Shown: positions 51,053-60,975, numbered from the stretch's first letter. The stretch: DNA of 64,000 bases from an uncultured Alphaproteobacteria bacterium (GCA_902621725.1 CACNND010000003.1:1-64000), one strand, 5' to 3'. Notes: generated by a model from the sequence alone, not told the origin. Numbers and translations: made by a program.

Positions 51053-51988
51053 TTATTCAATAAGAATTTCAGTTTCCTTATAACCTTTTGAGATAAAGTA
51101 TGAAACCAAATTATTTGCTTCTGTATTTTCTAAAGGACCAATAATTACGTCATATTTAGAATTATTTTTTTCAGAAGTATATTTTAGATCATTTTGATAA
51201 TTATCTAATACTGATCGAATACTGTCATAATTTTCAAATCCTATTACTCTTAAATATAATTTGAAATCAGTTATTTTTTCTGATTTTAGCTCAATTGGTT
51301 CCTCTGAAATTGTATTTGTATCATCATTAGATTCTAAAATATCATCAATTTCTTCAATAGATACAATATCTGTTGGTGCTGAAGAGATAGTTTCATCAAA
51401 ATTTTCTTCATTTAATGAATTTGCTACACTCTTCCATTGCTTACTAGCATCAGAAAGTATTTCTACTCTTACAGTAGCTATTTTAGATTTATAAAATCCA
51501 AGAAGTTGAGCAACTTTTCTTGAAACCTGAATAATAACTGCATTATCATCATGTCTATCTATAATTTTAACATTTATTGAAAGACCACTATTTAAATTGG
51601 TAACCTTGACCATACTTGGAATAGGCAGTGTTTTATGCCTACCAAGTAATTCTGTAACTTTATTTGTATCATTATTTACAGTTTTAATATTATGTAATTC
51701 CTTACCATAGAAAGAAGAAAGACCAATTTCAGAATAATTATAATCCTCCTCTGGAATATAACTAACTCCTTCAATAAAATAAGGCTCACCGATATAATAA
51801 AAAATACTATCATTTGTTTGTTTATTTATTGATTGATTTTTTTTCTTTTTATCTTCTTTTTTATTTTCAATTATTTCTTCTATTTTGTTTGTACTATTTT
51901 CTACAACATCAGAAACATTATCAAGATTTAATTCATTACAAGAGAATAAAAAGAAAAGAAAAATTATACTAGTTAGATATTTTATCAC
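51053..51988 (-). CDS. RlpA-like lipoprotein with SPOR domain
   Basis: A 311-aa lipoprotein with a lipobox (FLFSC at about residues 13-17). Residues about 90-190 form a double-psi beta-barrel like RlpA: IGLSSFYGKELHNIKTVNND, RHKTLPIPSMVKVTNLNSGL (conserved His), KIIDRHDDNAVIIQVSRKVAQLLG (conserved Asp). The usual DRGPF is DRHDD and the usual NGExYD is altered, so enzymatic activity is less certain than binding. C-terminal residues about 240-311 look like a SPOR domain (FKLYLRVIGFENYDSIRSVL) that binds denuded glycan at the septum. Overlaps mltB by 20 bp. Confidence 0.85.
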   Translation of the reverse strand: MIKYLTSIIFLFFLFSCNELNLDNVSDVVENSTNKIEEIIENKKEDKKKKNQSINKQTNDSIFYYIGEPYFIEGVSYIPEEDYNYSEIGLSSFYGKELHNIKTVNNDTNKVTELLGRHKTLPIPSMVKVTNLNSGLSINVKIIDRHDDNAVIIQVSRKVAQLLGFYKSKIATVRVEILSDASKQWKSVANSLNEENFDETISSAPTDIVSIEEIDDILESNDDTNTISEEPIELKSEKITDFKLYLRVIGFENYDSIRSVLDNYQNDLKYTSEKNNSKYDVIIGPLENTEANNLVSYFISKGYKETEILIE

Positions 51989-53006
51989 TTAAAAGACCTA
52001 CTGAAACTGCATAATAAGATGAACAGTTATAATAAAGAATATTTTTATAATTTGGATAAACTATGAACATCCTTCCATCTATCCCATCTGGCATTATTAA
52101 TCTAGCTTCTAAATCATCTCTTATTGGTAAAGGATCTCCATTAATTTTGGTAAAACCTAAATTTGACCATTCTGATAGAGTTTTTGGAATTGATCTACGT
52201 TTTACTGCTCCACAACCTTTGGGGTTAATTTGCTTTATAGAATCAAAAAATGATGAAGAAATATTTTTTGGAGGGAGTATTTCTCTTCCCCATGTACTAT
52301 CATAAGACCATGGATTTTTATCTAATGATGTTAGATAATTTGCAGTACTAGCAAAAGCATCTGCATAACTATTCCATATATCTATTCCATCGCCATCCCA
52401 GTCGTATGCTGTTTCTAAAAAAGTTGTTGGTATCATCTGAGTCATACCAACAGCTCCACCCCAACTTCCTTTAAGTTCACCATTAGGTACAAGATTTTTA
52501 TCTAATATTTCAAGAGCAGCAAATAGTTGTTTTTTATAAAAATCACTTCTTCTTCTATCAAAAGCTAAAGTAGTTATTGCAATTATGGAATTTATTTTTC
52601 CTTGATTTCTTCCATAATAACTTTCCATACCTAATACAGCCACTATAAATCTGGGTTGTATTTTAAAATAATCTCCAATTTCTTTTAATATATCTTTATG
52701 TTTTTTTAAAAAATTTTTCCCAGCAAATATTTTATCTTTTGTAATAGTATAAAATAAATATTCATCTAAAGTCATTGTAGATGCCGGCTGACATCGATCA
52801 CGCATAATAATTTTACTTTGTGGCTTAACATTATTTAAATGTTTTGAGATAGTATTTTGACTTATACCTAAATCTAGAGCTTCTTTTTTAATAGTTAAAA
52901 GCCAGTTACCCCACTCATCATCAGTTGGCATTTTTGGTTTTTCACATTCAGTTGAGTAAGCATGAAATGATATAAATAAAAATATTAATACAATCCTAAA
53001 AATCAT
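51969..53006 (-). CDS. mltB: Lytic murein transglycosylase B
   Basis: Periplasmic peptidoglycan-cleaving enzyme of family 3 (MltB), 345 aa. Signal peptide MIFRIVLIFLFISFHAYSTE. Catalytic Glu in VLGMESYYGRNQGKINSI, then LAFDRRRSDFYKKQLFAALEIL, SWGGAVGMTQMIPTTFL and WNSYADAFASTANYL, the full family series. No lipobox, so secreted and soluble. It overlaps the RlpA-like gene by 20 bp; the pair likely acts at the septum. Confidence 0.95.
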   Translation of the reverse strand: MIFRIVLIFLFISFHAYSTECEKPKMPTDDEWGNWLLTIKKEALDLGISQNTISKHLNNVKPQSKIIMRDRCQPASTMTLDEYLFYTITKDKIFAGKNFLKKHKDILKEIGDYFKIQPRFIVAVLGMESYYGRNQGKINSIIAITTLAFDRRRSDFYKKQLFAALEILDKNLVPNGELKGSWGGAVGMTQMIPTTFLETAYDWDGDGIDIWNSYADAFASTANYLTSLDKNPWSYDSTWGREILPPKNISSSFFDSIKQINPKGCGAVKRRSIPKTLSEWSNLGFTKINGDPLPIRDDLEARLIMPDGIDGRMFIVYPNYKNILYYNCSSYYAVSVGLLSDKISN

Positions 53007-53060
53007 TATATAAAATTACCAAAACTATCGTTAATTAGGAAACGTTATATACTTAATATT

Positions 53061-53087
53061 TTGACTTTTTTATGTTGAAACTATAGT
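53061..53087 (+). promoter_or_regulatory. Promoter candidate of tRNA-Ser
   Basis: TTGACT (53061) and TATAGT (53082) are a good -35/-10 pair, though spaced by 15 rather than 17 bp. The predicted start would be about 5-6 bases before the tRNA, a sensible leader. No gene of the same strand lies upstream, so the tRNA needs its own promoter. Confidence 0.5.
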
Positions 53088-53099
53088 AAGCATTTAAAC

Positions 53100-53189
53100 G
53101 GAGAGATGGCTGAGCGGTTGAAAGCACCGGTCTTGAAAACCGGCAACGGGGCAACTCGTTCGTGAGTTCGAATCTCACTCTCTCCGCCA
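53100..53189 (+). tRNA. tRNA-Ser (anticodon TGA)
   Basis: A complete class II tRNA: acceptor GGAGAGA pairs with TCTCTCC, anticodon stem CCGGT/ACCGG with loop CTTGAAA (anticodon TGA), a long variable arm CAACGGGGCAACTCGTTC, T arm GTGAG-TTCGAAT-CTCAC, discriminator G and encoded CCA. Reads UCA and, with wobble, other UCN codons. Confidence 0.98.
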
Positions 53190-53222
53190 AAATTCCTTTA
53201 AAACATTAAAACTAATAAAAAG

Positions 53223-53339
53223 TTAATTTTTATCTTCTAGCTTATCAACTCTTTTTTTTAAATCTTGAACTAAAAAATAAATATATACTATCGGTCCCAT
53301 TATCATAACACCGACTAAAAAAGCTAAAAATTCAAACAT
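53223..53339 (-). CDS. 38-aa membrane protein with charged tail (not in ORF track)
   Basis: ATG at 53339 to TAA at 53223: MFEFLAFLVGVMIMGPIVYI then YFLVQDLKKRVDKLEDKN. One membrane helix followed by a heptad-like amphipathic, highly charged tail (VQDLKKRVDKLEDK), the form of small membrane-anchored coiled coils. About 45 bp upstream of the sugar dehydrogenase gene's stop, on the same strand but after it. Real small proteins commonly have this shape; family not recognised. Confidence 0.5.
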   Translation of the reverse strand: MFEFLAFLVGVMIMGPIVYIYFLVQDLKKRVDKLEDKN

Positions 53340-53386
53340 ATACTTACTATAAATCAAAAAGAATATTTCTCAAACATATGAAGATG

Positions 53387-54484
53387 TTATTTTTTTTCAA
53401 ATTTCCATAATTTATCTTGAGCTAAAAAGAATAGTTTACCGTTTTCTGGATGGATTTTAATATCTCTTATTCTTCCTATTTTGTTCTTAAAAATAATATC
53501 TTCTTCTACATTATCTAAGTTAGAAAAATCTAATGAGCGTAAAGATTGATCTTTTAAAGATGTTACAAGTGCTAGTCCTTCAAATTCTGGAAATTCTTCT
53601 CCATCATATATAGTGATTGCACTTACAGCTATTGAAGGTATCCAGTAATGAATTGCTCTTGTATAACCAGGTAACCATTTAGGTCCTATTTTTGTATTAT
53701 TATAATTTGTTCCACCCCAACCTAGTATTTTCCATCCATAGTTTTCACCTTTCTTTACTTCACCAATCCAATCACCACCTTTAGCACCGTGATTACTAAT
53801 GTATAATTTATTATCAAAAGAAGATATTGCCATTCCTTGAGGATTTCTGACGCCAATTTGAAAAATTTCAGGAAGCCATAAAGGTTGGTCTTTAAAATGT
53901 GGGTTATCTTTTGGTACTGAACCATCTAAATTAATTCTAATAATACTACCTGGATGTTTATCTACTTCTTGAGCAATCATTCCTTTTCCTCTTTCACCTA
54001 AAGAAGCAAACAAATAATTATCTTTAATTACTATTCTAGAACCAAAATGATAAGGTGATCTTATTGGGGGCTCAGATCTAAATATATTATTAAAATTTAG
54101 TTTTTCTTTATTGAATTTAGCTTTTGCAATTGACGTAGATGATGGTCCATATAATTTAAATTCACCTCTTTTCTCAGAGTAGGTAATATAAACATGATCA
54201 TCATGATATAAAATTTCTAGCAAACCACCTTGAGAGTTTATATCTTCAATAAAATTTAAATTATGTTTTATCTCAAAAATACTTCCATTGGTTTGATTAA
54301 ATAATTTTATTTTACCTGTTTTCTCACTAATCAATATTTCATTTTTATTAATAAATGAAATGCTCCAAGGCTGATCTAGATCTTTTTTTAATATTGATAA
54401 TTTATAATCATTACTTAAAGAATAAACATTCTTGTTGAATATTAAGAAAATAGTTACAATAGATAAATTTACAAAAAATCTCAT
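53387..54484 (-). CDS. PQQ-dependent soluble aldose dehydrogenase (YliI/Asd-like)
   Basis: A 365-aa exported six-bladed propeller with signal peptide (FVNLSIVTIFLIFNKNVYS). Family features: LDQPWSISFINKNEILISEKTGKI, PYHFGSRIVI (catalytic His), LFASLGERGKG, IFQIGVRNPQGMAI, KGENYGWKILGWGG, HYWIPSIAVSAI. These match soluble glucose/aldose dehydrogenases that use PQQ and calcium in the periplasm. PQQ synthesis genes are not in the window. It overlaps mfd by 4 bp, unusual partners. Confidence 0.9.
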   Translation of the reverse strand: MRFFVNLSIVTIFLIFNKNVYSLSNDYKLSILKKDLDQPWSISFINKNEILISEKTGKIKLFNQTNGSIFEIKHNLNFIEDINSQGGLLEILYHDDHVYITYSEKRGEFKLYGPSSTSIAKAKFNKEKLNFNNIFRSEPPIRSPYHFGSRIVIKDNYLFASLGERGKGMIAQEVDKHPGSIIRINLDGSVPKDNPHFKDQPLWLPEIFQIGVRNPQGMAISSFDNKLYISNHGAKGGDWIGEVKKGENYGWKILGWGGTNYNNTKIGPKWLPGYTRAIHYWIPSIAVSAITIYDGEEFPEFEGLALVTSLKDQSLRSLDFSNLDNVEEDIIFKNKIGRIRDIKIHPENGKLFFLAQDKLWKFEKK

Positions 54485-57400
54485 TTTAATAAATTAATAA
54501 TTTTTTTTGATAATTCAAATCTATCACCAATTAAATTACCACCAAAATCATAAAATATTTTTTGATCCGGTCTTAAAATTAGAGAATTTTTATTAGATAA
54601 TGAAAGTTGTAATAATTTTTCTGGATTTTTTGGTTTATTTTGAAAAAAACTGATTAATATACCTTTTCTACTAAACTCAAATTTTTCAATTTTATTATTT
54701 AAACAAATAATTTTTATTTCTACTAATTTTAATAAATTAATTAATTGAATAGGCAATTTGCCAAATCTGTCTATTAATTCTATTTTTATATCTTCAATTT
54801 CTTTATTATTATTTATATTTGAGATTCTTTTATAAATGGACAATCTTAGATCAACATCATTTATAAAATCTTCAGGTATATAAATTTCAACAGGGATTTT
54901 TATAATTGGTTGAAAATTATCTTTTTTTACAAAGTCAGAATTAATTTTACTTTTTTGTAAATTTATCTCTTCTTCAAGCATCTGATGATAAAGCTCGGTT
55001 CCTATTTCTTTTATGAAACCACTCTGTTCTTCTCCAATAATAGAACCACCACCTCTAAGATCAAGATCTTGAGAGGCTATATTAAAACCTGCTCCGAGAT
55101 GATCGGAAGAGTTTATTATTGATAATCTTTTTCTACCATTATCTATTAGTTCGCTCTCTTTATATGTAATGTATGCGTATCCACGTTTGGAAGATCTACC
55201 TACCCTTCCCTTCAATTGATACAAAGCCGCTAAAGAAAATATATTTGATCGGTAAACAATAATTGTATTTACATGAGGCAAATCTAAACCATTTTCAATA
55301 ATATTTGTGCTTAACATTAAAGGTACTTCTTGGTTATAAAACTTTGATATTCTACTTTCTAATAATTTAGGACTAAGTTGACCGTGAGTAATTACATATT
55401 TAATTTCTGGTAAATTAACATTTAAAAATTGCTCAACAAAAGTTAAGTCTTTTTTTCTTGGAACAACAAAATAAACCCCATTTTTTCTGCCATATATTTC
55501 TCTTTTTATAGCTTCTGTGATAGTCAAAGAATCAAAAGGTGAAACGTAAGTCCTAACTGCCATTCTTTCAAATGGTGCTGTAAGAATTAGACTTAGATCT
55601 CTTATTCCTGAAAGAGACATGCTTAAAGTTCTTGGAATAGGTGTTGCACTAAGTGAGATACAATGCGCTTTTGGTGCAATTTCTTTAAATTTTTCTTTTT
55701 GAATTGTGCCTAGTTTTTGCTCTTCATCGTAAACTATTAGACCAAGCCTGTTAAATTTTAATTTATCATTTAATAATGCATGAGTTCCAACTAATACATC
55801 GATTTTACCAGAATTACATTTTTCAAAAATTTCTTTTTTATCTTTTAATGATACTAATCTAGAAATTTCTGCAATATTAATACCAAAAATAGATAATCTT
55901 TTTTTGAAATTAATAAAATGCTGTCTAGATAAAATGGTAGTTGGAACTAAAACTACAGATTGTAAATTTGATTTTGCTGCTAGAAAAATAGCTCTCAAAA
56001 TTACTTCTGTTTTACCAAATGCTACATCGCCTACAATTAATCTATCAGATGGTATCATTTTAGAAAAATCATTAATCACATCTTGAATTGCATTCAATTG
56101 ATCATCAGTTTCAACATATGGGAAAGTACTAACAAATTTATCGTATTCAGGTATATTTGTATTAATTTCATAAGATTGAGATTGAAGTCTCTTAGAAGCT
56201 ATTGAAATAAGTTTTTTTGCAGCGTCTCTAATTTTCTTTTTTGCATCTGCTTTCCTTTTTTGCCAATGTGAAGCACCGAGTTTATCTAAAATAATGTTTC
56301 CATCAGTATCATCACTGTATTTTGATACATAACTTAAATTTTCAACTGGTAAAAAAAGTTTTTGATTTTCAAAAAATTCTAATTCTAAACACTCATGAAT
56401 TGAATCATTTAATTCAATTTTTCTAATATTATTAAACTTACAAAGACCGTACTCAGAATGAACCAGAATAGAATCAATAGATAATTTATTTAATTCTTCA
56501 AAAAATATAGTTTGTTTACGTGATTTAGATATTTGCGTGTTAAAAAAATAACCAAATAAGGATTTTTCATTAATAAAAATATATTTATTTAGTTTAAATG
56601 ACTCCTCAATATCTAGTATAGTTAAAAGTATATTATCTGTGAATGAATGATTAAAACTTGTTACATCATTTAATTTTAAGCTTAAATTATTTTCTAATAT
56701 CTTAGATACCCTTTCTAAACTTCCTTTACTACGACAACATATATAAATTATATTATCTTTAGAATTAGCTGTAAAAAATTGATTTATAAAACTAAAATCT
56801 ATTTCCTTTTTAATAGATGATAAATTATGAATAATATTTACATCAATATTTATATGATTATTTTTATCGAATGTATTGAAGTAAAAGTGCTCATTATTTT
56901 CTAAACATTTTTTAAATATTTCTTTATTCAAATAAAAATATTCAGGAGGTAGAAAAAAACTTTCTTTATTATTTTTTCTTGCTAAATAAAAATCATTTAT
57001 GTTTTCTAATCTATTTTCAAAAATGTTATTAAATTCATCGTTTAGTAATATTGTATATTCTGCAATATAATCAAACAATGTTTCAAGATTATCGTAAAAT
57101 AAAGGGATAAATTGTTCGCCGCCAGATGGAATAATTTTTTCAGAAAAAAGATTATAAACTTGACTATTCCTATAATCGGGAAATATTTCCCTAAAATTTT
57201 TTCTAAATAAGTTCAGATTATCTTCATTAAGAATTAATTCATTAACAATATTAAACTCTAAATCACTATTTATTTCTTTTAATCTTTTTTGAGTAATTGG
57301 ATCAAATTCAAAAATTGTCTCTATTTCTTCATCAAAAAAATCTATTCTTATTGGCTTTGATCTATCATTTGGAAAAATATCTAAAATTGATCCTCTAACT

Positions 57401-57858
57401 GAAAATTCAGATTTATCACGAACTAAAGAAGTTCTTTGGAAGCCTAAAAGTACAAGGTTATTTATAATATCCTCTAGTTTAAATTTTTGTTTTTTTGAAA
57501 TTTTAAAAAGTTGTGAATTTATAATTGATTTAGGAATTATTTTTTGTGTTATTGAATTAATTGTTGTAAGTATTATTCTTTTTGCATTAGAATTTGATAA
57601 AATTTTAAGAGTTTTTAATCTTTCGATTTGAATTTCTTTTGAGGGTGATACATTATCGTAGGGTATTTGATCCCAAGATTTAAATAATAAAATCTCAACA
57701 TCTGGTAATAACCATTTAATTTTTTCTTCCATAGATGATATTTCTCTTTCATCTTTTCCGATGTATAAAATTGATTTATTGGAATTTTGATAAAACTGCG
57801 AAATGAAAAAGGGTTCAACATTATGAATTGATGGACCGATAGTATTTTTATTTATCAT
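54481..57858 (-). CDS. mfd: Transcription-repair coupling factor Mfd
   Basis: A 1125-aa translocase that removes stalled RNA polymerase at DNA lesions and recruits UvrA. N-terminal UvrB-like module (EKIKWLLPDVEILLFKSWDQIPYD), RNA-polymerase-interaction domain around SILVHSEYGLCKFN and LELEFFENQKLFLPVENLSYVSKY, then helicase motifs: GDVAFGKTEVILRA (Walker A), VYDEEQKLGTIQKEK (DEEQ), SATPIPRTLSMSLSG, YQLKGRVGRSSKRGYAY, and the TRG/relay region GEEQSGFIKEIGTELYHQMLEEEI. Full length for the family. It overlaps the sdhE gene by 11 bp. Confidence 0.96.
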   Translation of the reverse strand: MINKNTIGPSIHNVEPFFISQFYQNSNKSILYIGKDEREISSMEEKIKWLLPDVEILLFKSWDQIPYDNVSPSKEIQIERLKTLKILSNSNAKRIILTTINSITQKIIPKSIINSQLFKISKKQKFKLEDIINNLVLLGFQRTSLVRDKSEFSVRGSILDIFPNDRSKPIRIDFFDEEIETIFEFDPITQKRLKEINSDLEFNIVNELILNEDNLNLFRKNFREIFPDYRNSQVYNLFSEKIIPSGGEQFIPLFYDNLETLFDYIAEYTILLNDEFNNIFENRLENINDFYLARKNNKESFFLPPEYFYLNKEIFKKCLENNEHFYFNTFDKNNHINIDVNIIHNLSSIKKEIDFSFINQFFTANSKDNIIYICCRSKGSLERVSKILENNLSLKLNDVTSFNHSFTDNILLTILDIEESFKLNKYIFINEKSLFGYFFNTQISKSRKQTIFFEELNKLSIDSILVHSEYGLCKFNNIRKIELNDSIHECLELEFFENQKLFLPVENLSYVSKYSDDTDGNIILDKLGASHWQKRKADAKKKIRDAAKKLISIASKRLQSQSYEINTNIPEYDKFVSTFPYVETDDQLNAIQDVINDFSKMIPSDRLIVGDVAFGKTEVILRAIFLAAKSNLQSVVLVPTTILSRQHFINFKKRLSIFGINIAEISRLVSLKDKKEIFEKCNSGKIDVLVGTHALLNDKLKFNRLGLIVYDEEQKLGTIQKEKFKEIAPKAHCISLSATPIPRTLSMSLSGIRDLSLILTAPFERMAVRTYVSPFDSLTITEAIKREIYGRKNGVYFVVPRKKDLTFVEQFLNVNLPEIKYVITHGQLSPKLLESRISKFYNQEVPLMLSTNIIENGLDLPHVNTIIVYRSNIFSLAALYQLKGRVGRSSKRGYAYITYKESELIDNGRKRLSIINSSDHLGAGFNIASQDLDLRGGGSIIGEEQSGFIKEIGTELYHQMLEEEINLQKSKINSDFVKKDNFQPIIKIPVEIYIPEDFINDVDLRLSIYKRISNINNNKEIEDIKIELIDRFGKLPIQLINLLKLVEIKIICLNNKIEKFEFSRKGILISFFQNKPKNPEKLLQLSLSNKNSLILRPDQKIFYDFGGNLIGDRFELSKKIINLLK

Positions 57859-58096
57859 TAAGTATTTTTTTAAATATTTCCTTAAATCCCAATGGAATAG
57901 TTACCTTAGAAGTAAGAAAATCATAAATCTCGTTATCAGAGAATTGATTAAATAATAATTTGATTTGCTCAAGATCTTTTTCACTAAATTTATCTAACTG
58001 ATTTATAAAATATCTTTTGTATAAAATATCAGTCTCTTTTGTTCCAGAGTAAGAAACCCTATATTTTATAGTTTTTTTTAGTGAATTGAATGACAT
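57848..58096 (-). CDS. sdhE: SdhE-like FAD assembly factor
   Basis: An 82-aa all-helical protein of the SdhE/CptB/SDH5 family, which assists covalent flavinylation of succinate dehydrogenase. The characteristic region is RVSYSGTKETDILYKRYF; the canonical RGxxE motif reads SGTKE, so Gly and Glu are kept but the Arg is replaced. The next helix LEQIKLLFNQFSDNEIYDFLTS is typical. Located between mfd and recG, as in many alphaproteobacteria, which supports the call. Confidence 0.82.
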   Translation of the reverse strand: MSFNSLKKTIKYRVSYSGTKETDILYKRYFINQLDKFSEKDLEQIKLLFNQFSDNEIYDFLTSKVTIPLGFKEIFKKILNDK

Positions 58097-58139
58097 AAAA
58101 ATTGAATATAGAATATAGTTTATAATTTTATAAAAATCT

Positions 58140-60221
58140 ATGAGACCAGAAAAATTAAATTATATATTATCCTCTATATCTTCTCTCAGAGGAGTTGGTC
58201 CAAAGTTAGAACTGATTATTAATAAATTAGGTATTTATAAGAATATTCATTTTGTTTGGAACATACCAAATAATATTCTGGAAAGAAAATTCTATGAAAA
58301 TATTCATGATGCAGAAATTAATTCTTTAGTAACATTAAATTTAAAAATTATTAAACATGAGCCTTCGAGGTTTAAAAGACAGCCTTACAAAATTAAATGT
58401 ATCTGCGGAGATACAAATATTGATTTAGTATATTTTAATGCAAGACATCCTATGTTGAGACAAATGCTTCCAACAAATGAAAATAGATTAATATCTGGCA
58501 AATTAGAATATTTTAGAAACACTTTTCAAATAACACACCCTAGTCATGTAAGTGCTTTAAACAATAATAAAATCATCAAAAGTAAAGAGGCAGTTTACAG
58601 TTTAACTAGTGGGCTCAATCAAAAAATAATGAATAAATTAACAGATCAAATATTAAATAATTTACCAAATTTTAATGAATGGATAGAAACTTCAATAATA
58701 AATAAATATAAATTTAAAAGATGGAATGAAGTAGTTAAAAATCTTCATAATCCAAGTGATGATAATATAAAAAATAAAAATTTACTCAGAAGAAGACTAG
58801 CATTTGATGAATTATTATCTCATCAATTAGCTATAGGCATTATGCGAAATTTTAATCAAAAGAAAAAAGGTCTAAAAATTACTAGTGAAAATAAAACATT
58901 AAATAAATTTTATAGTAATTTAGATTTTCAACTTACAAATTCACAAAATAATGTAATCAAAGAAATACTTCAGGACTTAGCAAGTTCCAATCAAATGATC
59001 AGATTGTTGCAAGGAGATGTTGGATCTGGAAAAACTATTGTAGCTTTAATATCAATGATAAAGGTATTTGAAAGCAATTTTCAATCTGCTTTAATGGTAC
59101 CCACTACAATTCTGGCATTTCAGCATTATGAAAATATATTAAATTTATTAAAAGATTCAAAAATAAAGGTTCTTGTTCTTACTGGAAAGGATAAAGGTAA
59201 GGAAAGAAATGAAAAATTAGATAAAATTAAAAATGGGGATGCAGATATTATAATTGGGACTCATGCTTTAATACAAGATACTGTAAAATTTAACAATTTA
59301 GGTTTAGCAGTTATTGATGAACAGCATAGATTTGGTGTTTATCAAAGGATGGTATTTAACCATAAAAATCATAAACCAAATATTTTGGTAATGAGTGCGA
59401 CTCCCATTCCAAGAACATTAACTTTAGCAGCATATGGAGATATGAAAGAAAGTAAATTAATTGAAAAACCTTTAGGTCGTAAACCAATTATAACTAGTTC
59501 TTTGTCATTAAAAAAAGAAATTCAACTTGTTGATAGAATAAAAGAAAAAATAAAAAATTCATCATCAAAATTTTACTGGGTATGCCCTTTAATAGAAGAA
59601 TCTGAAGAATTAGATCTAAAAGCTGCAGAAGAAAGATACAAAATTTTAAAAAAATATTTCAAAAATAAAGTTCTTTTAATGCATGGACGTTTAAGTGAAA
59701 TAGAAAAAGAAGAAATAATGACAAAGTTTAAAAATGAGGATTATAAAATTTTGGTTTCAACAACTGTTATTGAAGTTGGTGTAGATATTCCTTCTGCAAC
59801 AACAATTGTAATTGAACATGCAGAAAGATTTGGTTTAGCTCAACTTCATCAATTAAGAGGTCGTGTTGGTAGAAATGATATTCAATCATATTGTATACTT
59901 TTACATAAAGACAATATTGGAGAAATTTCTAAAAAAAGAATTGATATAATGAAACAAACAAATGATGGTTTTAAAATTGCTGAAGAAGATTTAAAAATAA
60001 GAGGTCCAGGAGAAATTTTAGGGAAAAAACAATCTGGTAGCCCATCTTTTTATGTAGCTGATCTTAGTTTTGATTATGATCTATTAGAAGATGCTAAAAT
60101 TATGGTAGAAGATATATTATCCAAAAATCCAAAATTGGAAAATATTGAAGGAGAAAATCTTCGAAATTTATTATATCTTCAAGAAAGGGATGCAGCAATT
60201 TTAACACTGACTGCCGGGTAA
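58140..60221 (+). CDS. recG: ATP-dependent DNA helicase RecG
   Basis: A 693-aa helicase that regresses stalled forks and processes branched DNA. N-terminal wedge domain region to about residue 230, Walker A LLQGDVGSGKTIVALIS, motif II VIDEQHRFGVYQR, MSATPIPRTLTLAAYGDM, STTVIEVGVDIPSATTIVIEHAERFGLAQLHQLRGRVGR, and the C-terminal TRG motif with KIRGPGEILGKKQSG. Full length. Divergent from sdhE, only 43 bp between the two ATGs, so the promoters overlap. Confidence 0.97.
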   Translation: MRPEKLNYILSSISSLRGVGPKLELIINKLGIYKNIHFVWNIPNNILERKFYENIHDAEINSLVTLNLKIIKHEPSRFKRQPYKIKCICGDTNIDLVYFNARHPMLRQMLPTNENRLISGKLEYFRNTFQITHPSHVSALNNNKIIKSKEAVYSLTSGLNQKIMNKLTDQILNNLPNFNEWIETSIINKYKFKRWNEVVKNLHNPSDDNIKNKNLLRRRLAFDELLSHQLAIGIMRNFNQKKKGLKITSENKTLNKFYSNLDFQLTNSQNNVIKEILQDLASSNQMIRLLQGDVGSGKTIVALISMIKVFESNFQSALMVPTTILAFQHYENILNLLKDSKIKVLVLTGKDKGKERNEKLDKIKNGDADIIIGTHALIQDTVKFNNLGLAVIDEQHRFGVYQRMVFNHKNHKPNILVMSATPIPRTLTLAAYGDMKESKLIEKPLGRKPIITSSLSLKKEIQLVDRIKEKIKNSSSKFYWVCPLIEESEELDLKAAEERYKILKKYFKNKVLLMHGRLSEIEKEEIMTKFKNEDYKILVSTTVIEVGVDIPSATTIVIEHAERFGLAQLHQLRGRVGRNDIQSYCILLHKDNIGEISKKRIDIMKQTNDGFKIAEEDLKIRGPGEILGKKQSGSPSFYVADLSFDYDLLEDAKIMVEDILSKNPKLENIEGENLRNLLYLQERDAAILTLTAG

Positions 60222-60226
60222 TAGCT

Positions 60227-60664
60227 ATGGATATAGAAAAGGGTATAAGATTTGAATGTCAGGGTTCAGGAAATTGTTGTGTTTCAAGAGGTAATTATGG
60301 TTTTGTTTATTTAAGTAAGAAAGATATTAAAAAATTGTCAATTGGATTTAAAACAACAGAACAAAACTTTGTAAAAAACTATTGTCAAAAAACTAATGGT
60401 TTCATTCACTTAAAGGAACTAAAAAAAAATAATGGAAATTGCATATTTTTGAAAGATAACAAATGCACTGTTTATAAGTCGAGACCTACACAATGTAGAA
60501 CCTGGCCTTTTTGGCCTGAAAATATGAATACAAAAACTTGGAATAATGATATTGCTAAAAATTGCCCTGGCATAGGTAAAGGTAAAATAAAAACAAAGAA
60601 AGAAATTTTAAAACAAGTAGAAATTGATTATGAAAACGAATTAAATATTAGGAATAAAGATTAA
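60227..60664 (+). CDS. YkgJ family cysteine-cluster protein
   Basis: A 145-aa Fe-S/zinc-chelating protein with the spaced cysteine cluster FECQGSGNCCVSRGNYGFV then NCIFLKDNKCTVYKSRPTQCRTWPFWPE, and a further Cys in IAKNCPGIGKG. Up to six Cys are available for a metal cluster. Starts 5 bp after recG, so probably cotranscribed. Metal type and function of YkgJ proteins are not settled. Confidence 0.9.
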   Translation: MDIEKGIRFECQGSGNCCVSRGNYGFVYLSKKDIKKLSIGFKTTEQNFVKNYCQKTNGFIHLKELKKNNGNCIFLKDNKCTVYKSRPTQCRTWPFWPENMNTKTWNNDIAKNCPGIGKGKIKTKKEILKQVEIDYENELNIRNKD

Positions 60665-60843
60665 CCATCAGACTCAAATTCCATTTCTTTAAAATATCCA
60701 ATATATTTATTAGTCTTTTTTTTTAGTAATATCTTTATTGTTGTTCCTTCAAGAACTACTTCAAGAATGTTATCATTTTTTCTTAAAATATCGCAATTTT
60801 TTTCAATGCCAGAAGTGATATTTTTAATTTTTGCTTTTTTCAT
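60661..60843 (-). CDS. 60-aa hypothetical protein downstream of tRNA-Lys
   Basis: A 60-aa soluble ORF (MKKAKIKNITSGIEKNCDIL... GTTIKILLKKKTNKYIGYFKEMEFESDG), predicted mostly beta. The ATG lies just 6 bases after the CCA end of tRNA-Lys on the same strand, with no Shine-Dalgarno between, so it may be translated from the processed tRNA transcript. It overlaps the YkgJ gene end by 4 bp. Family unknown. Confidence 0.5.
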   Translation of the reverse strand: MKKAKIKNITSGIEKNCDILRKNDNILEVVLEGTTIKILLKKKTNKYIGYFKEMEFESDG

Positions 60844-60849
60844 TTTGGA

Positions 60850-60925
<76 letters not shown>

Positions 60926-60975
60926 ATCGAATTTGTATTCTATATAGTTCAAATATTGTAAGCGCAAGGGATTAA

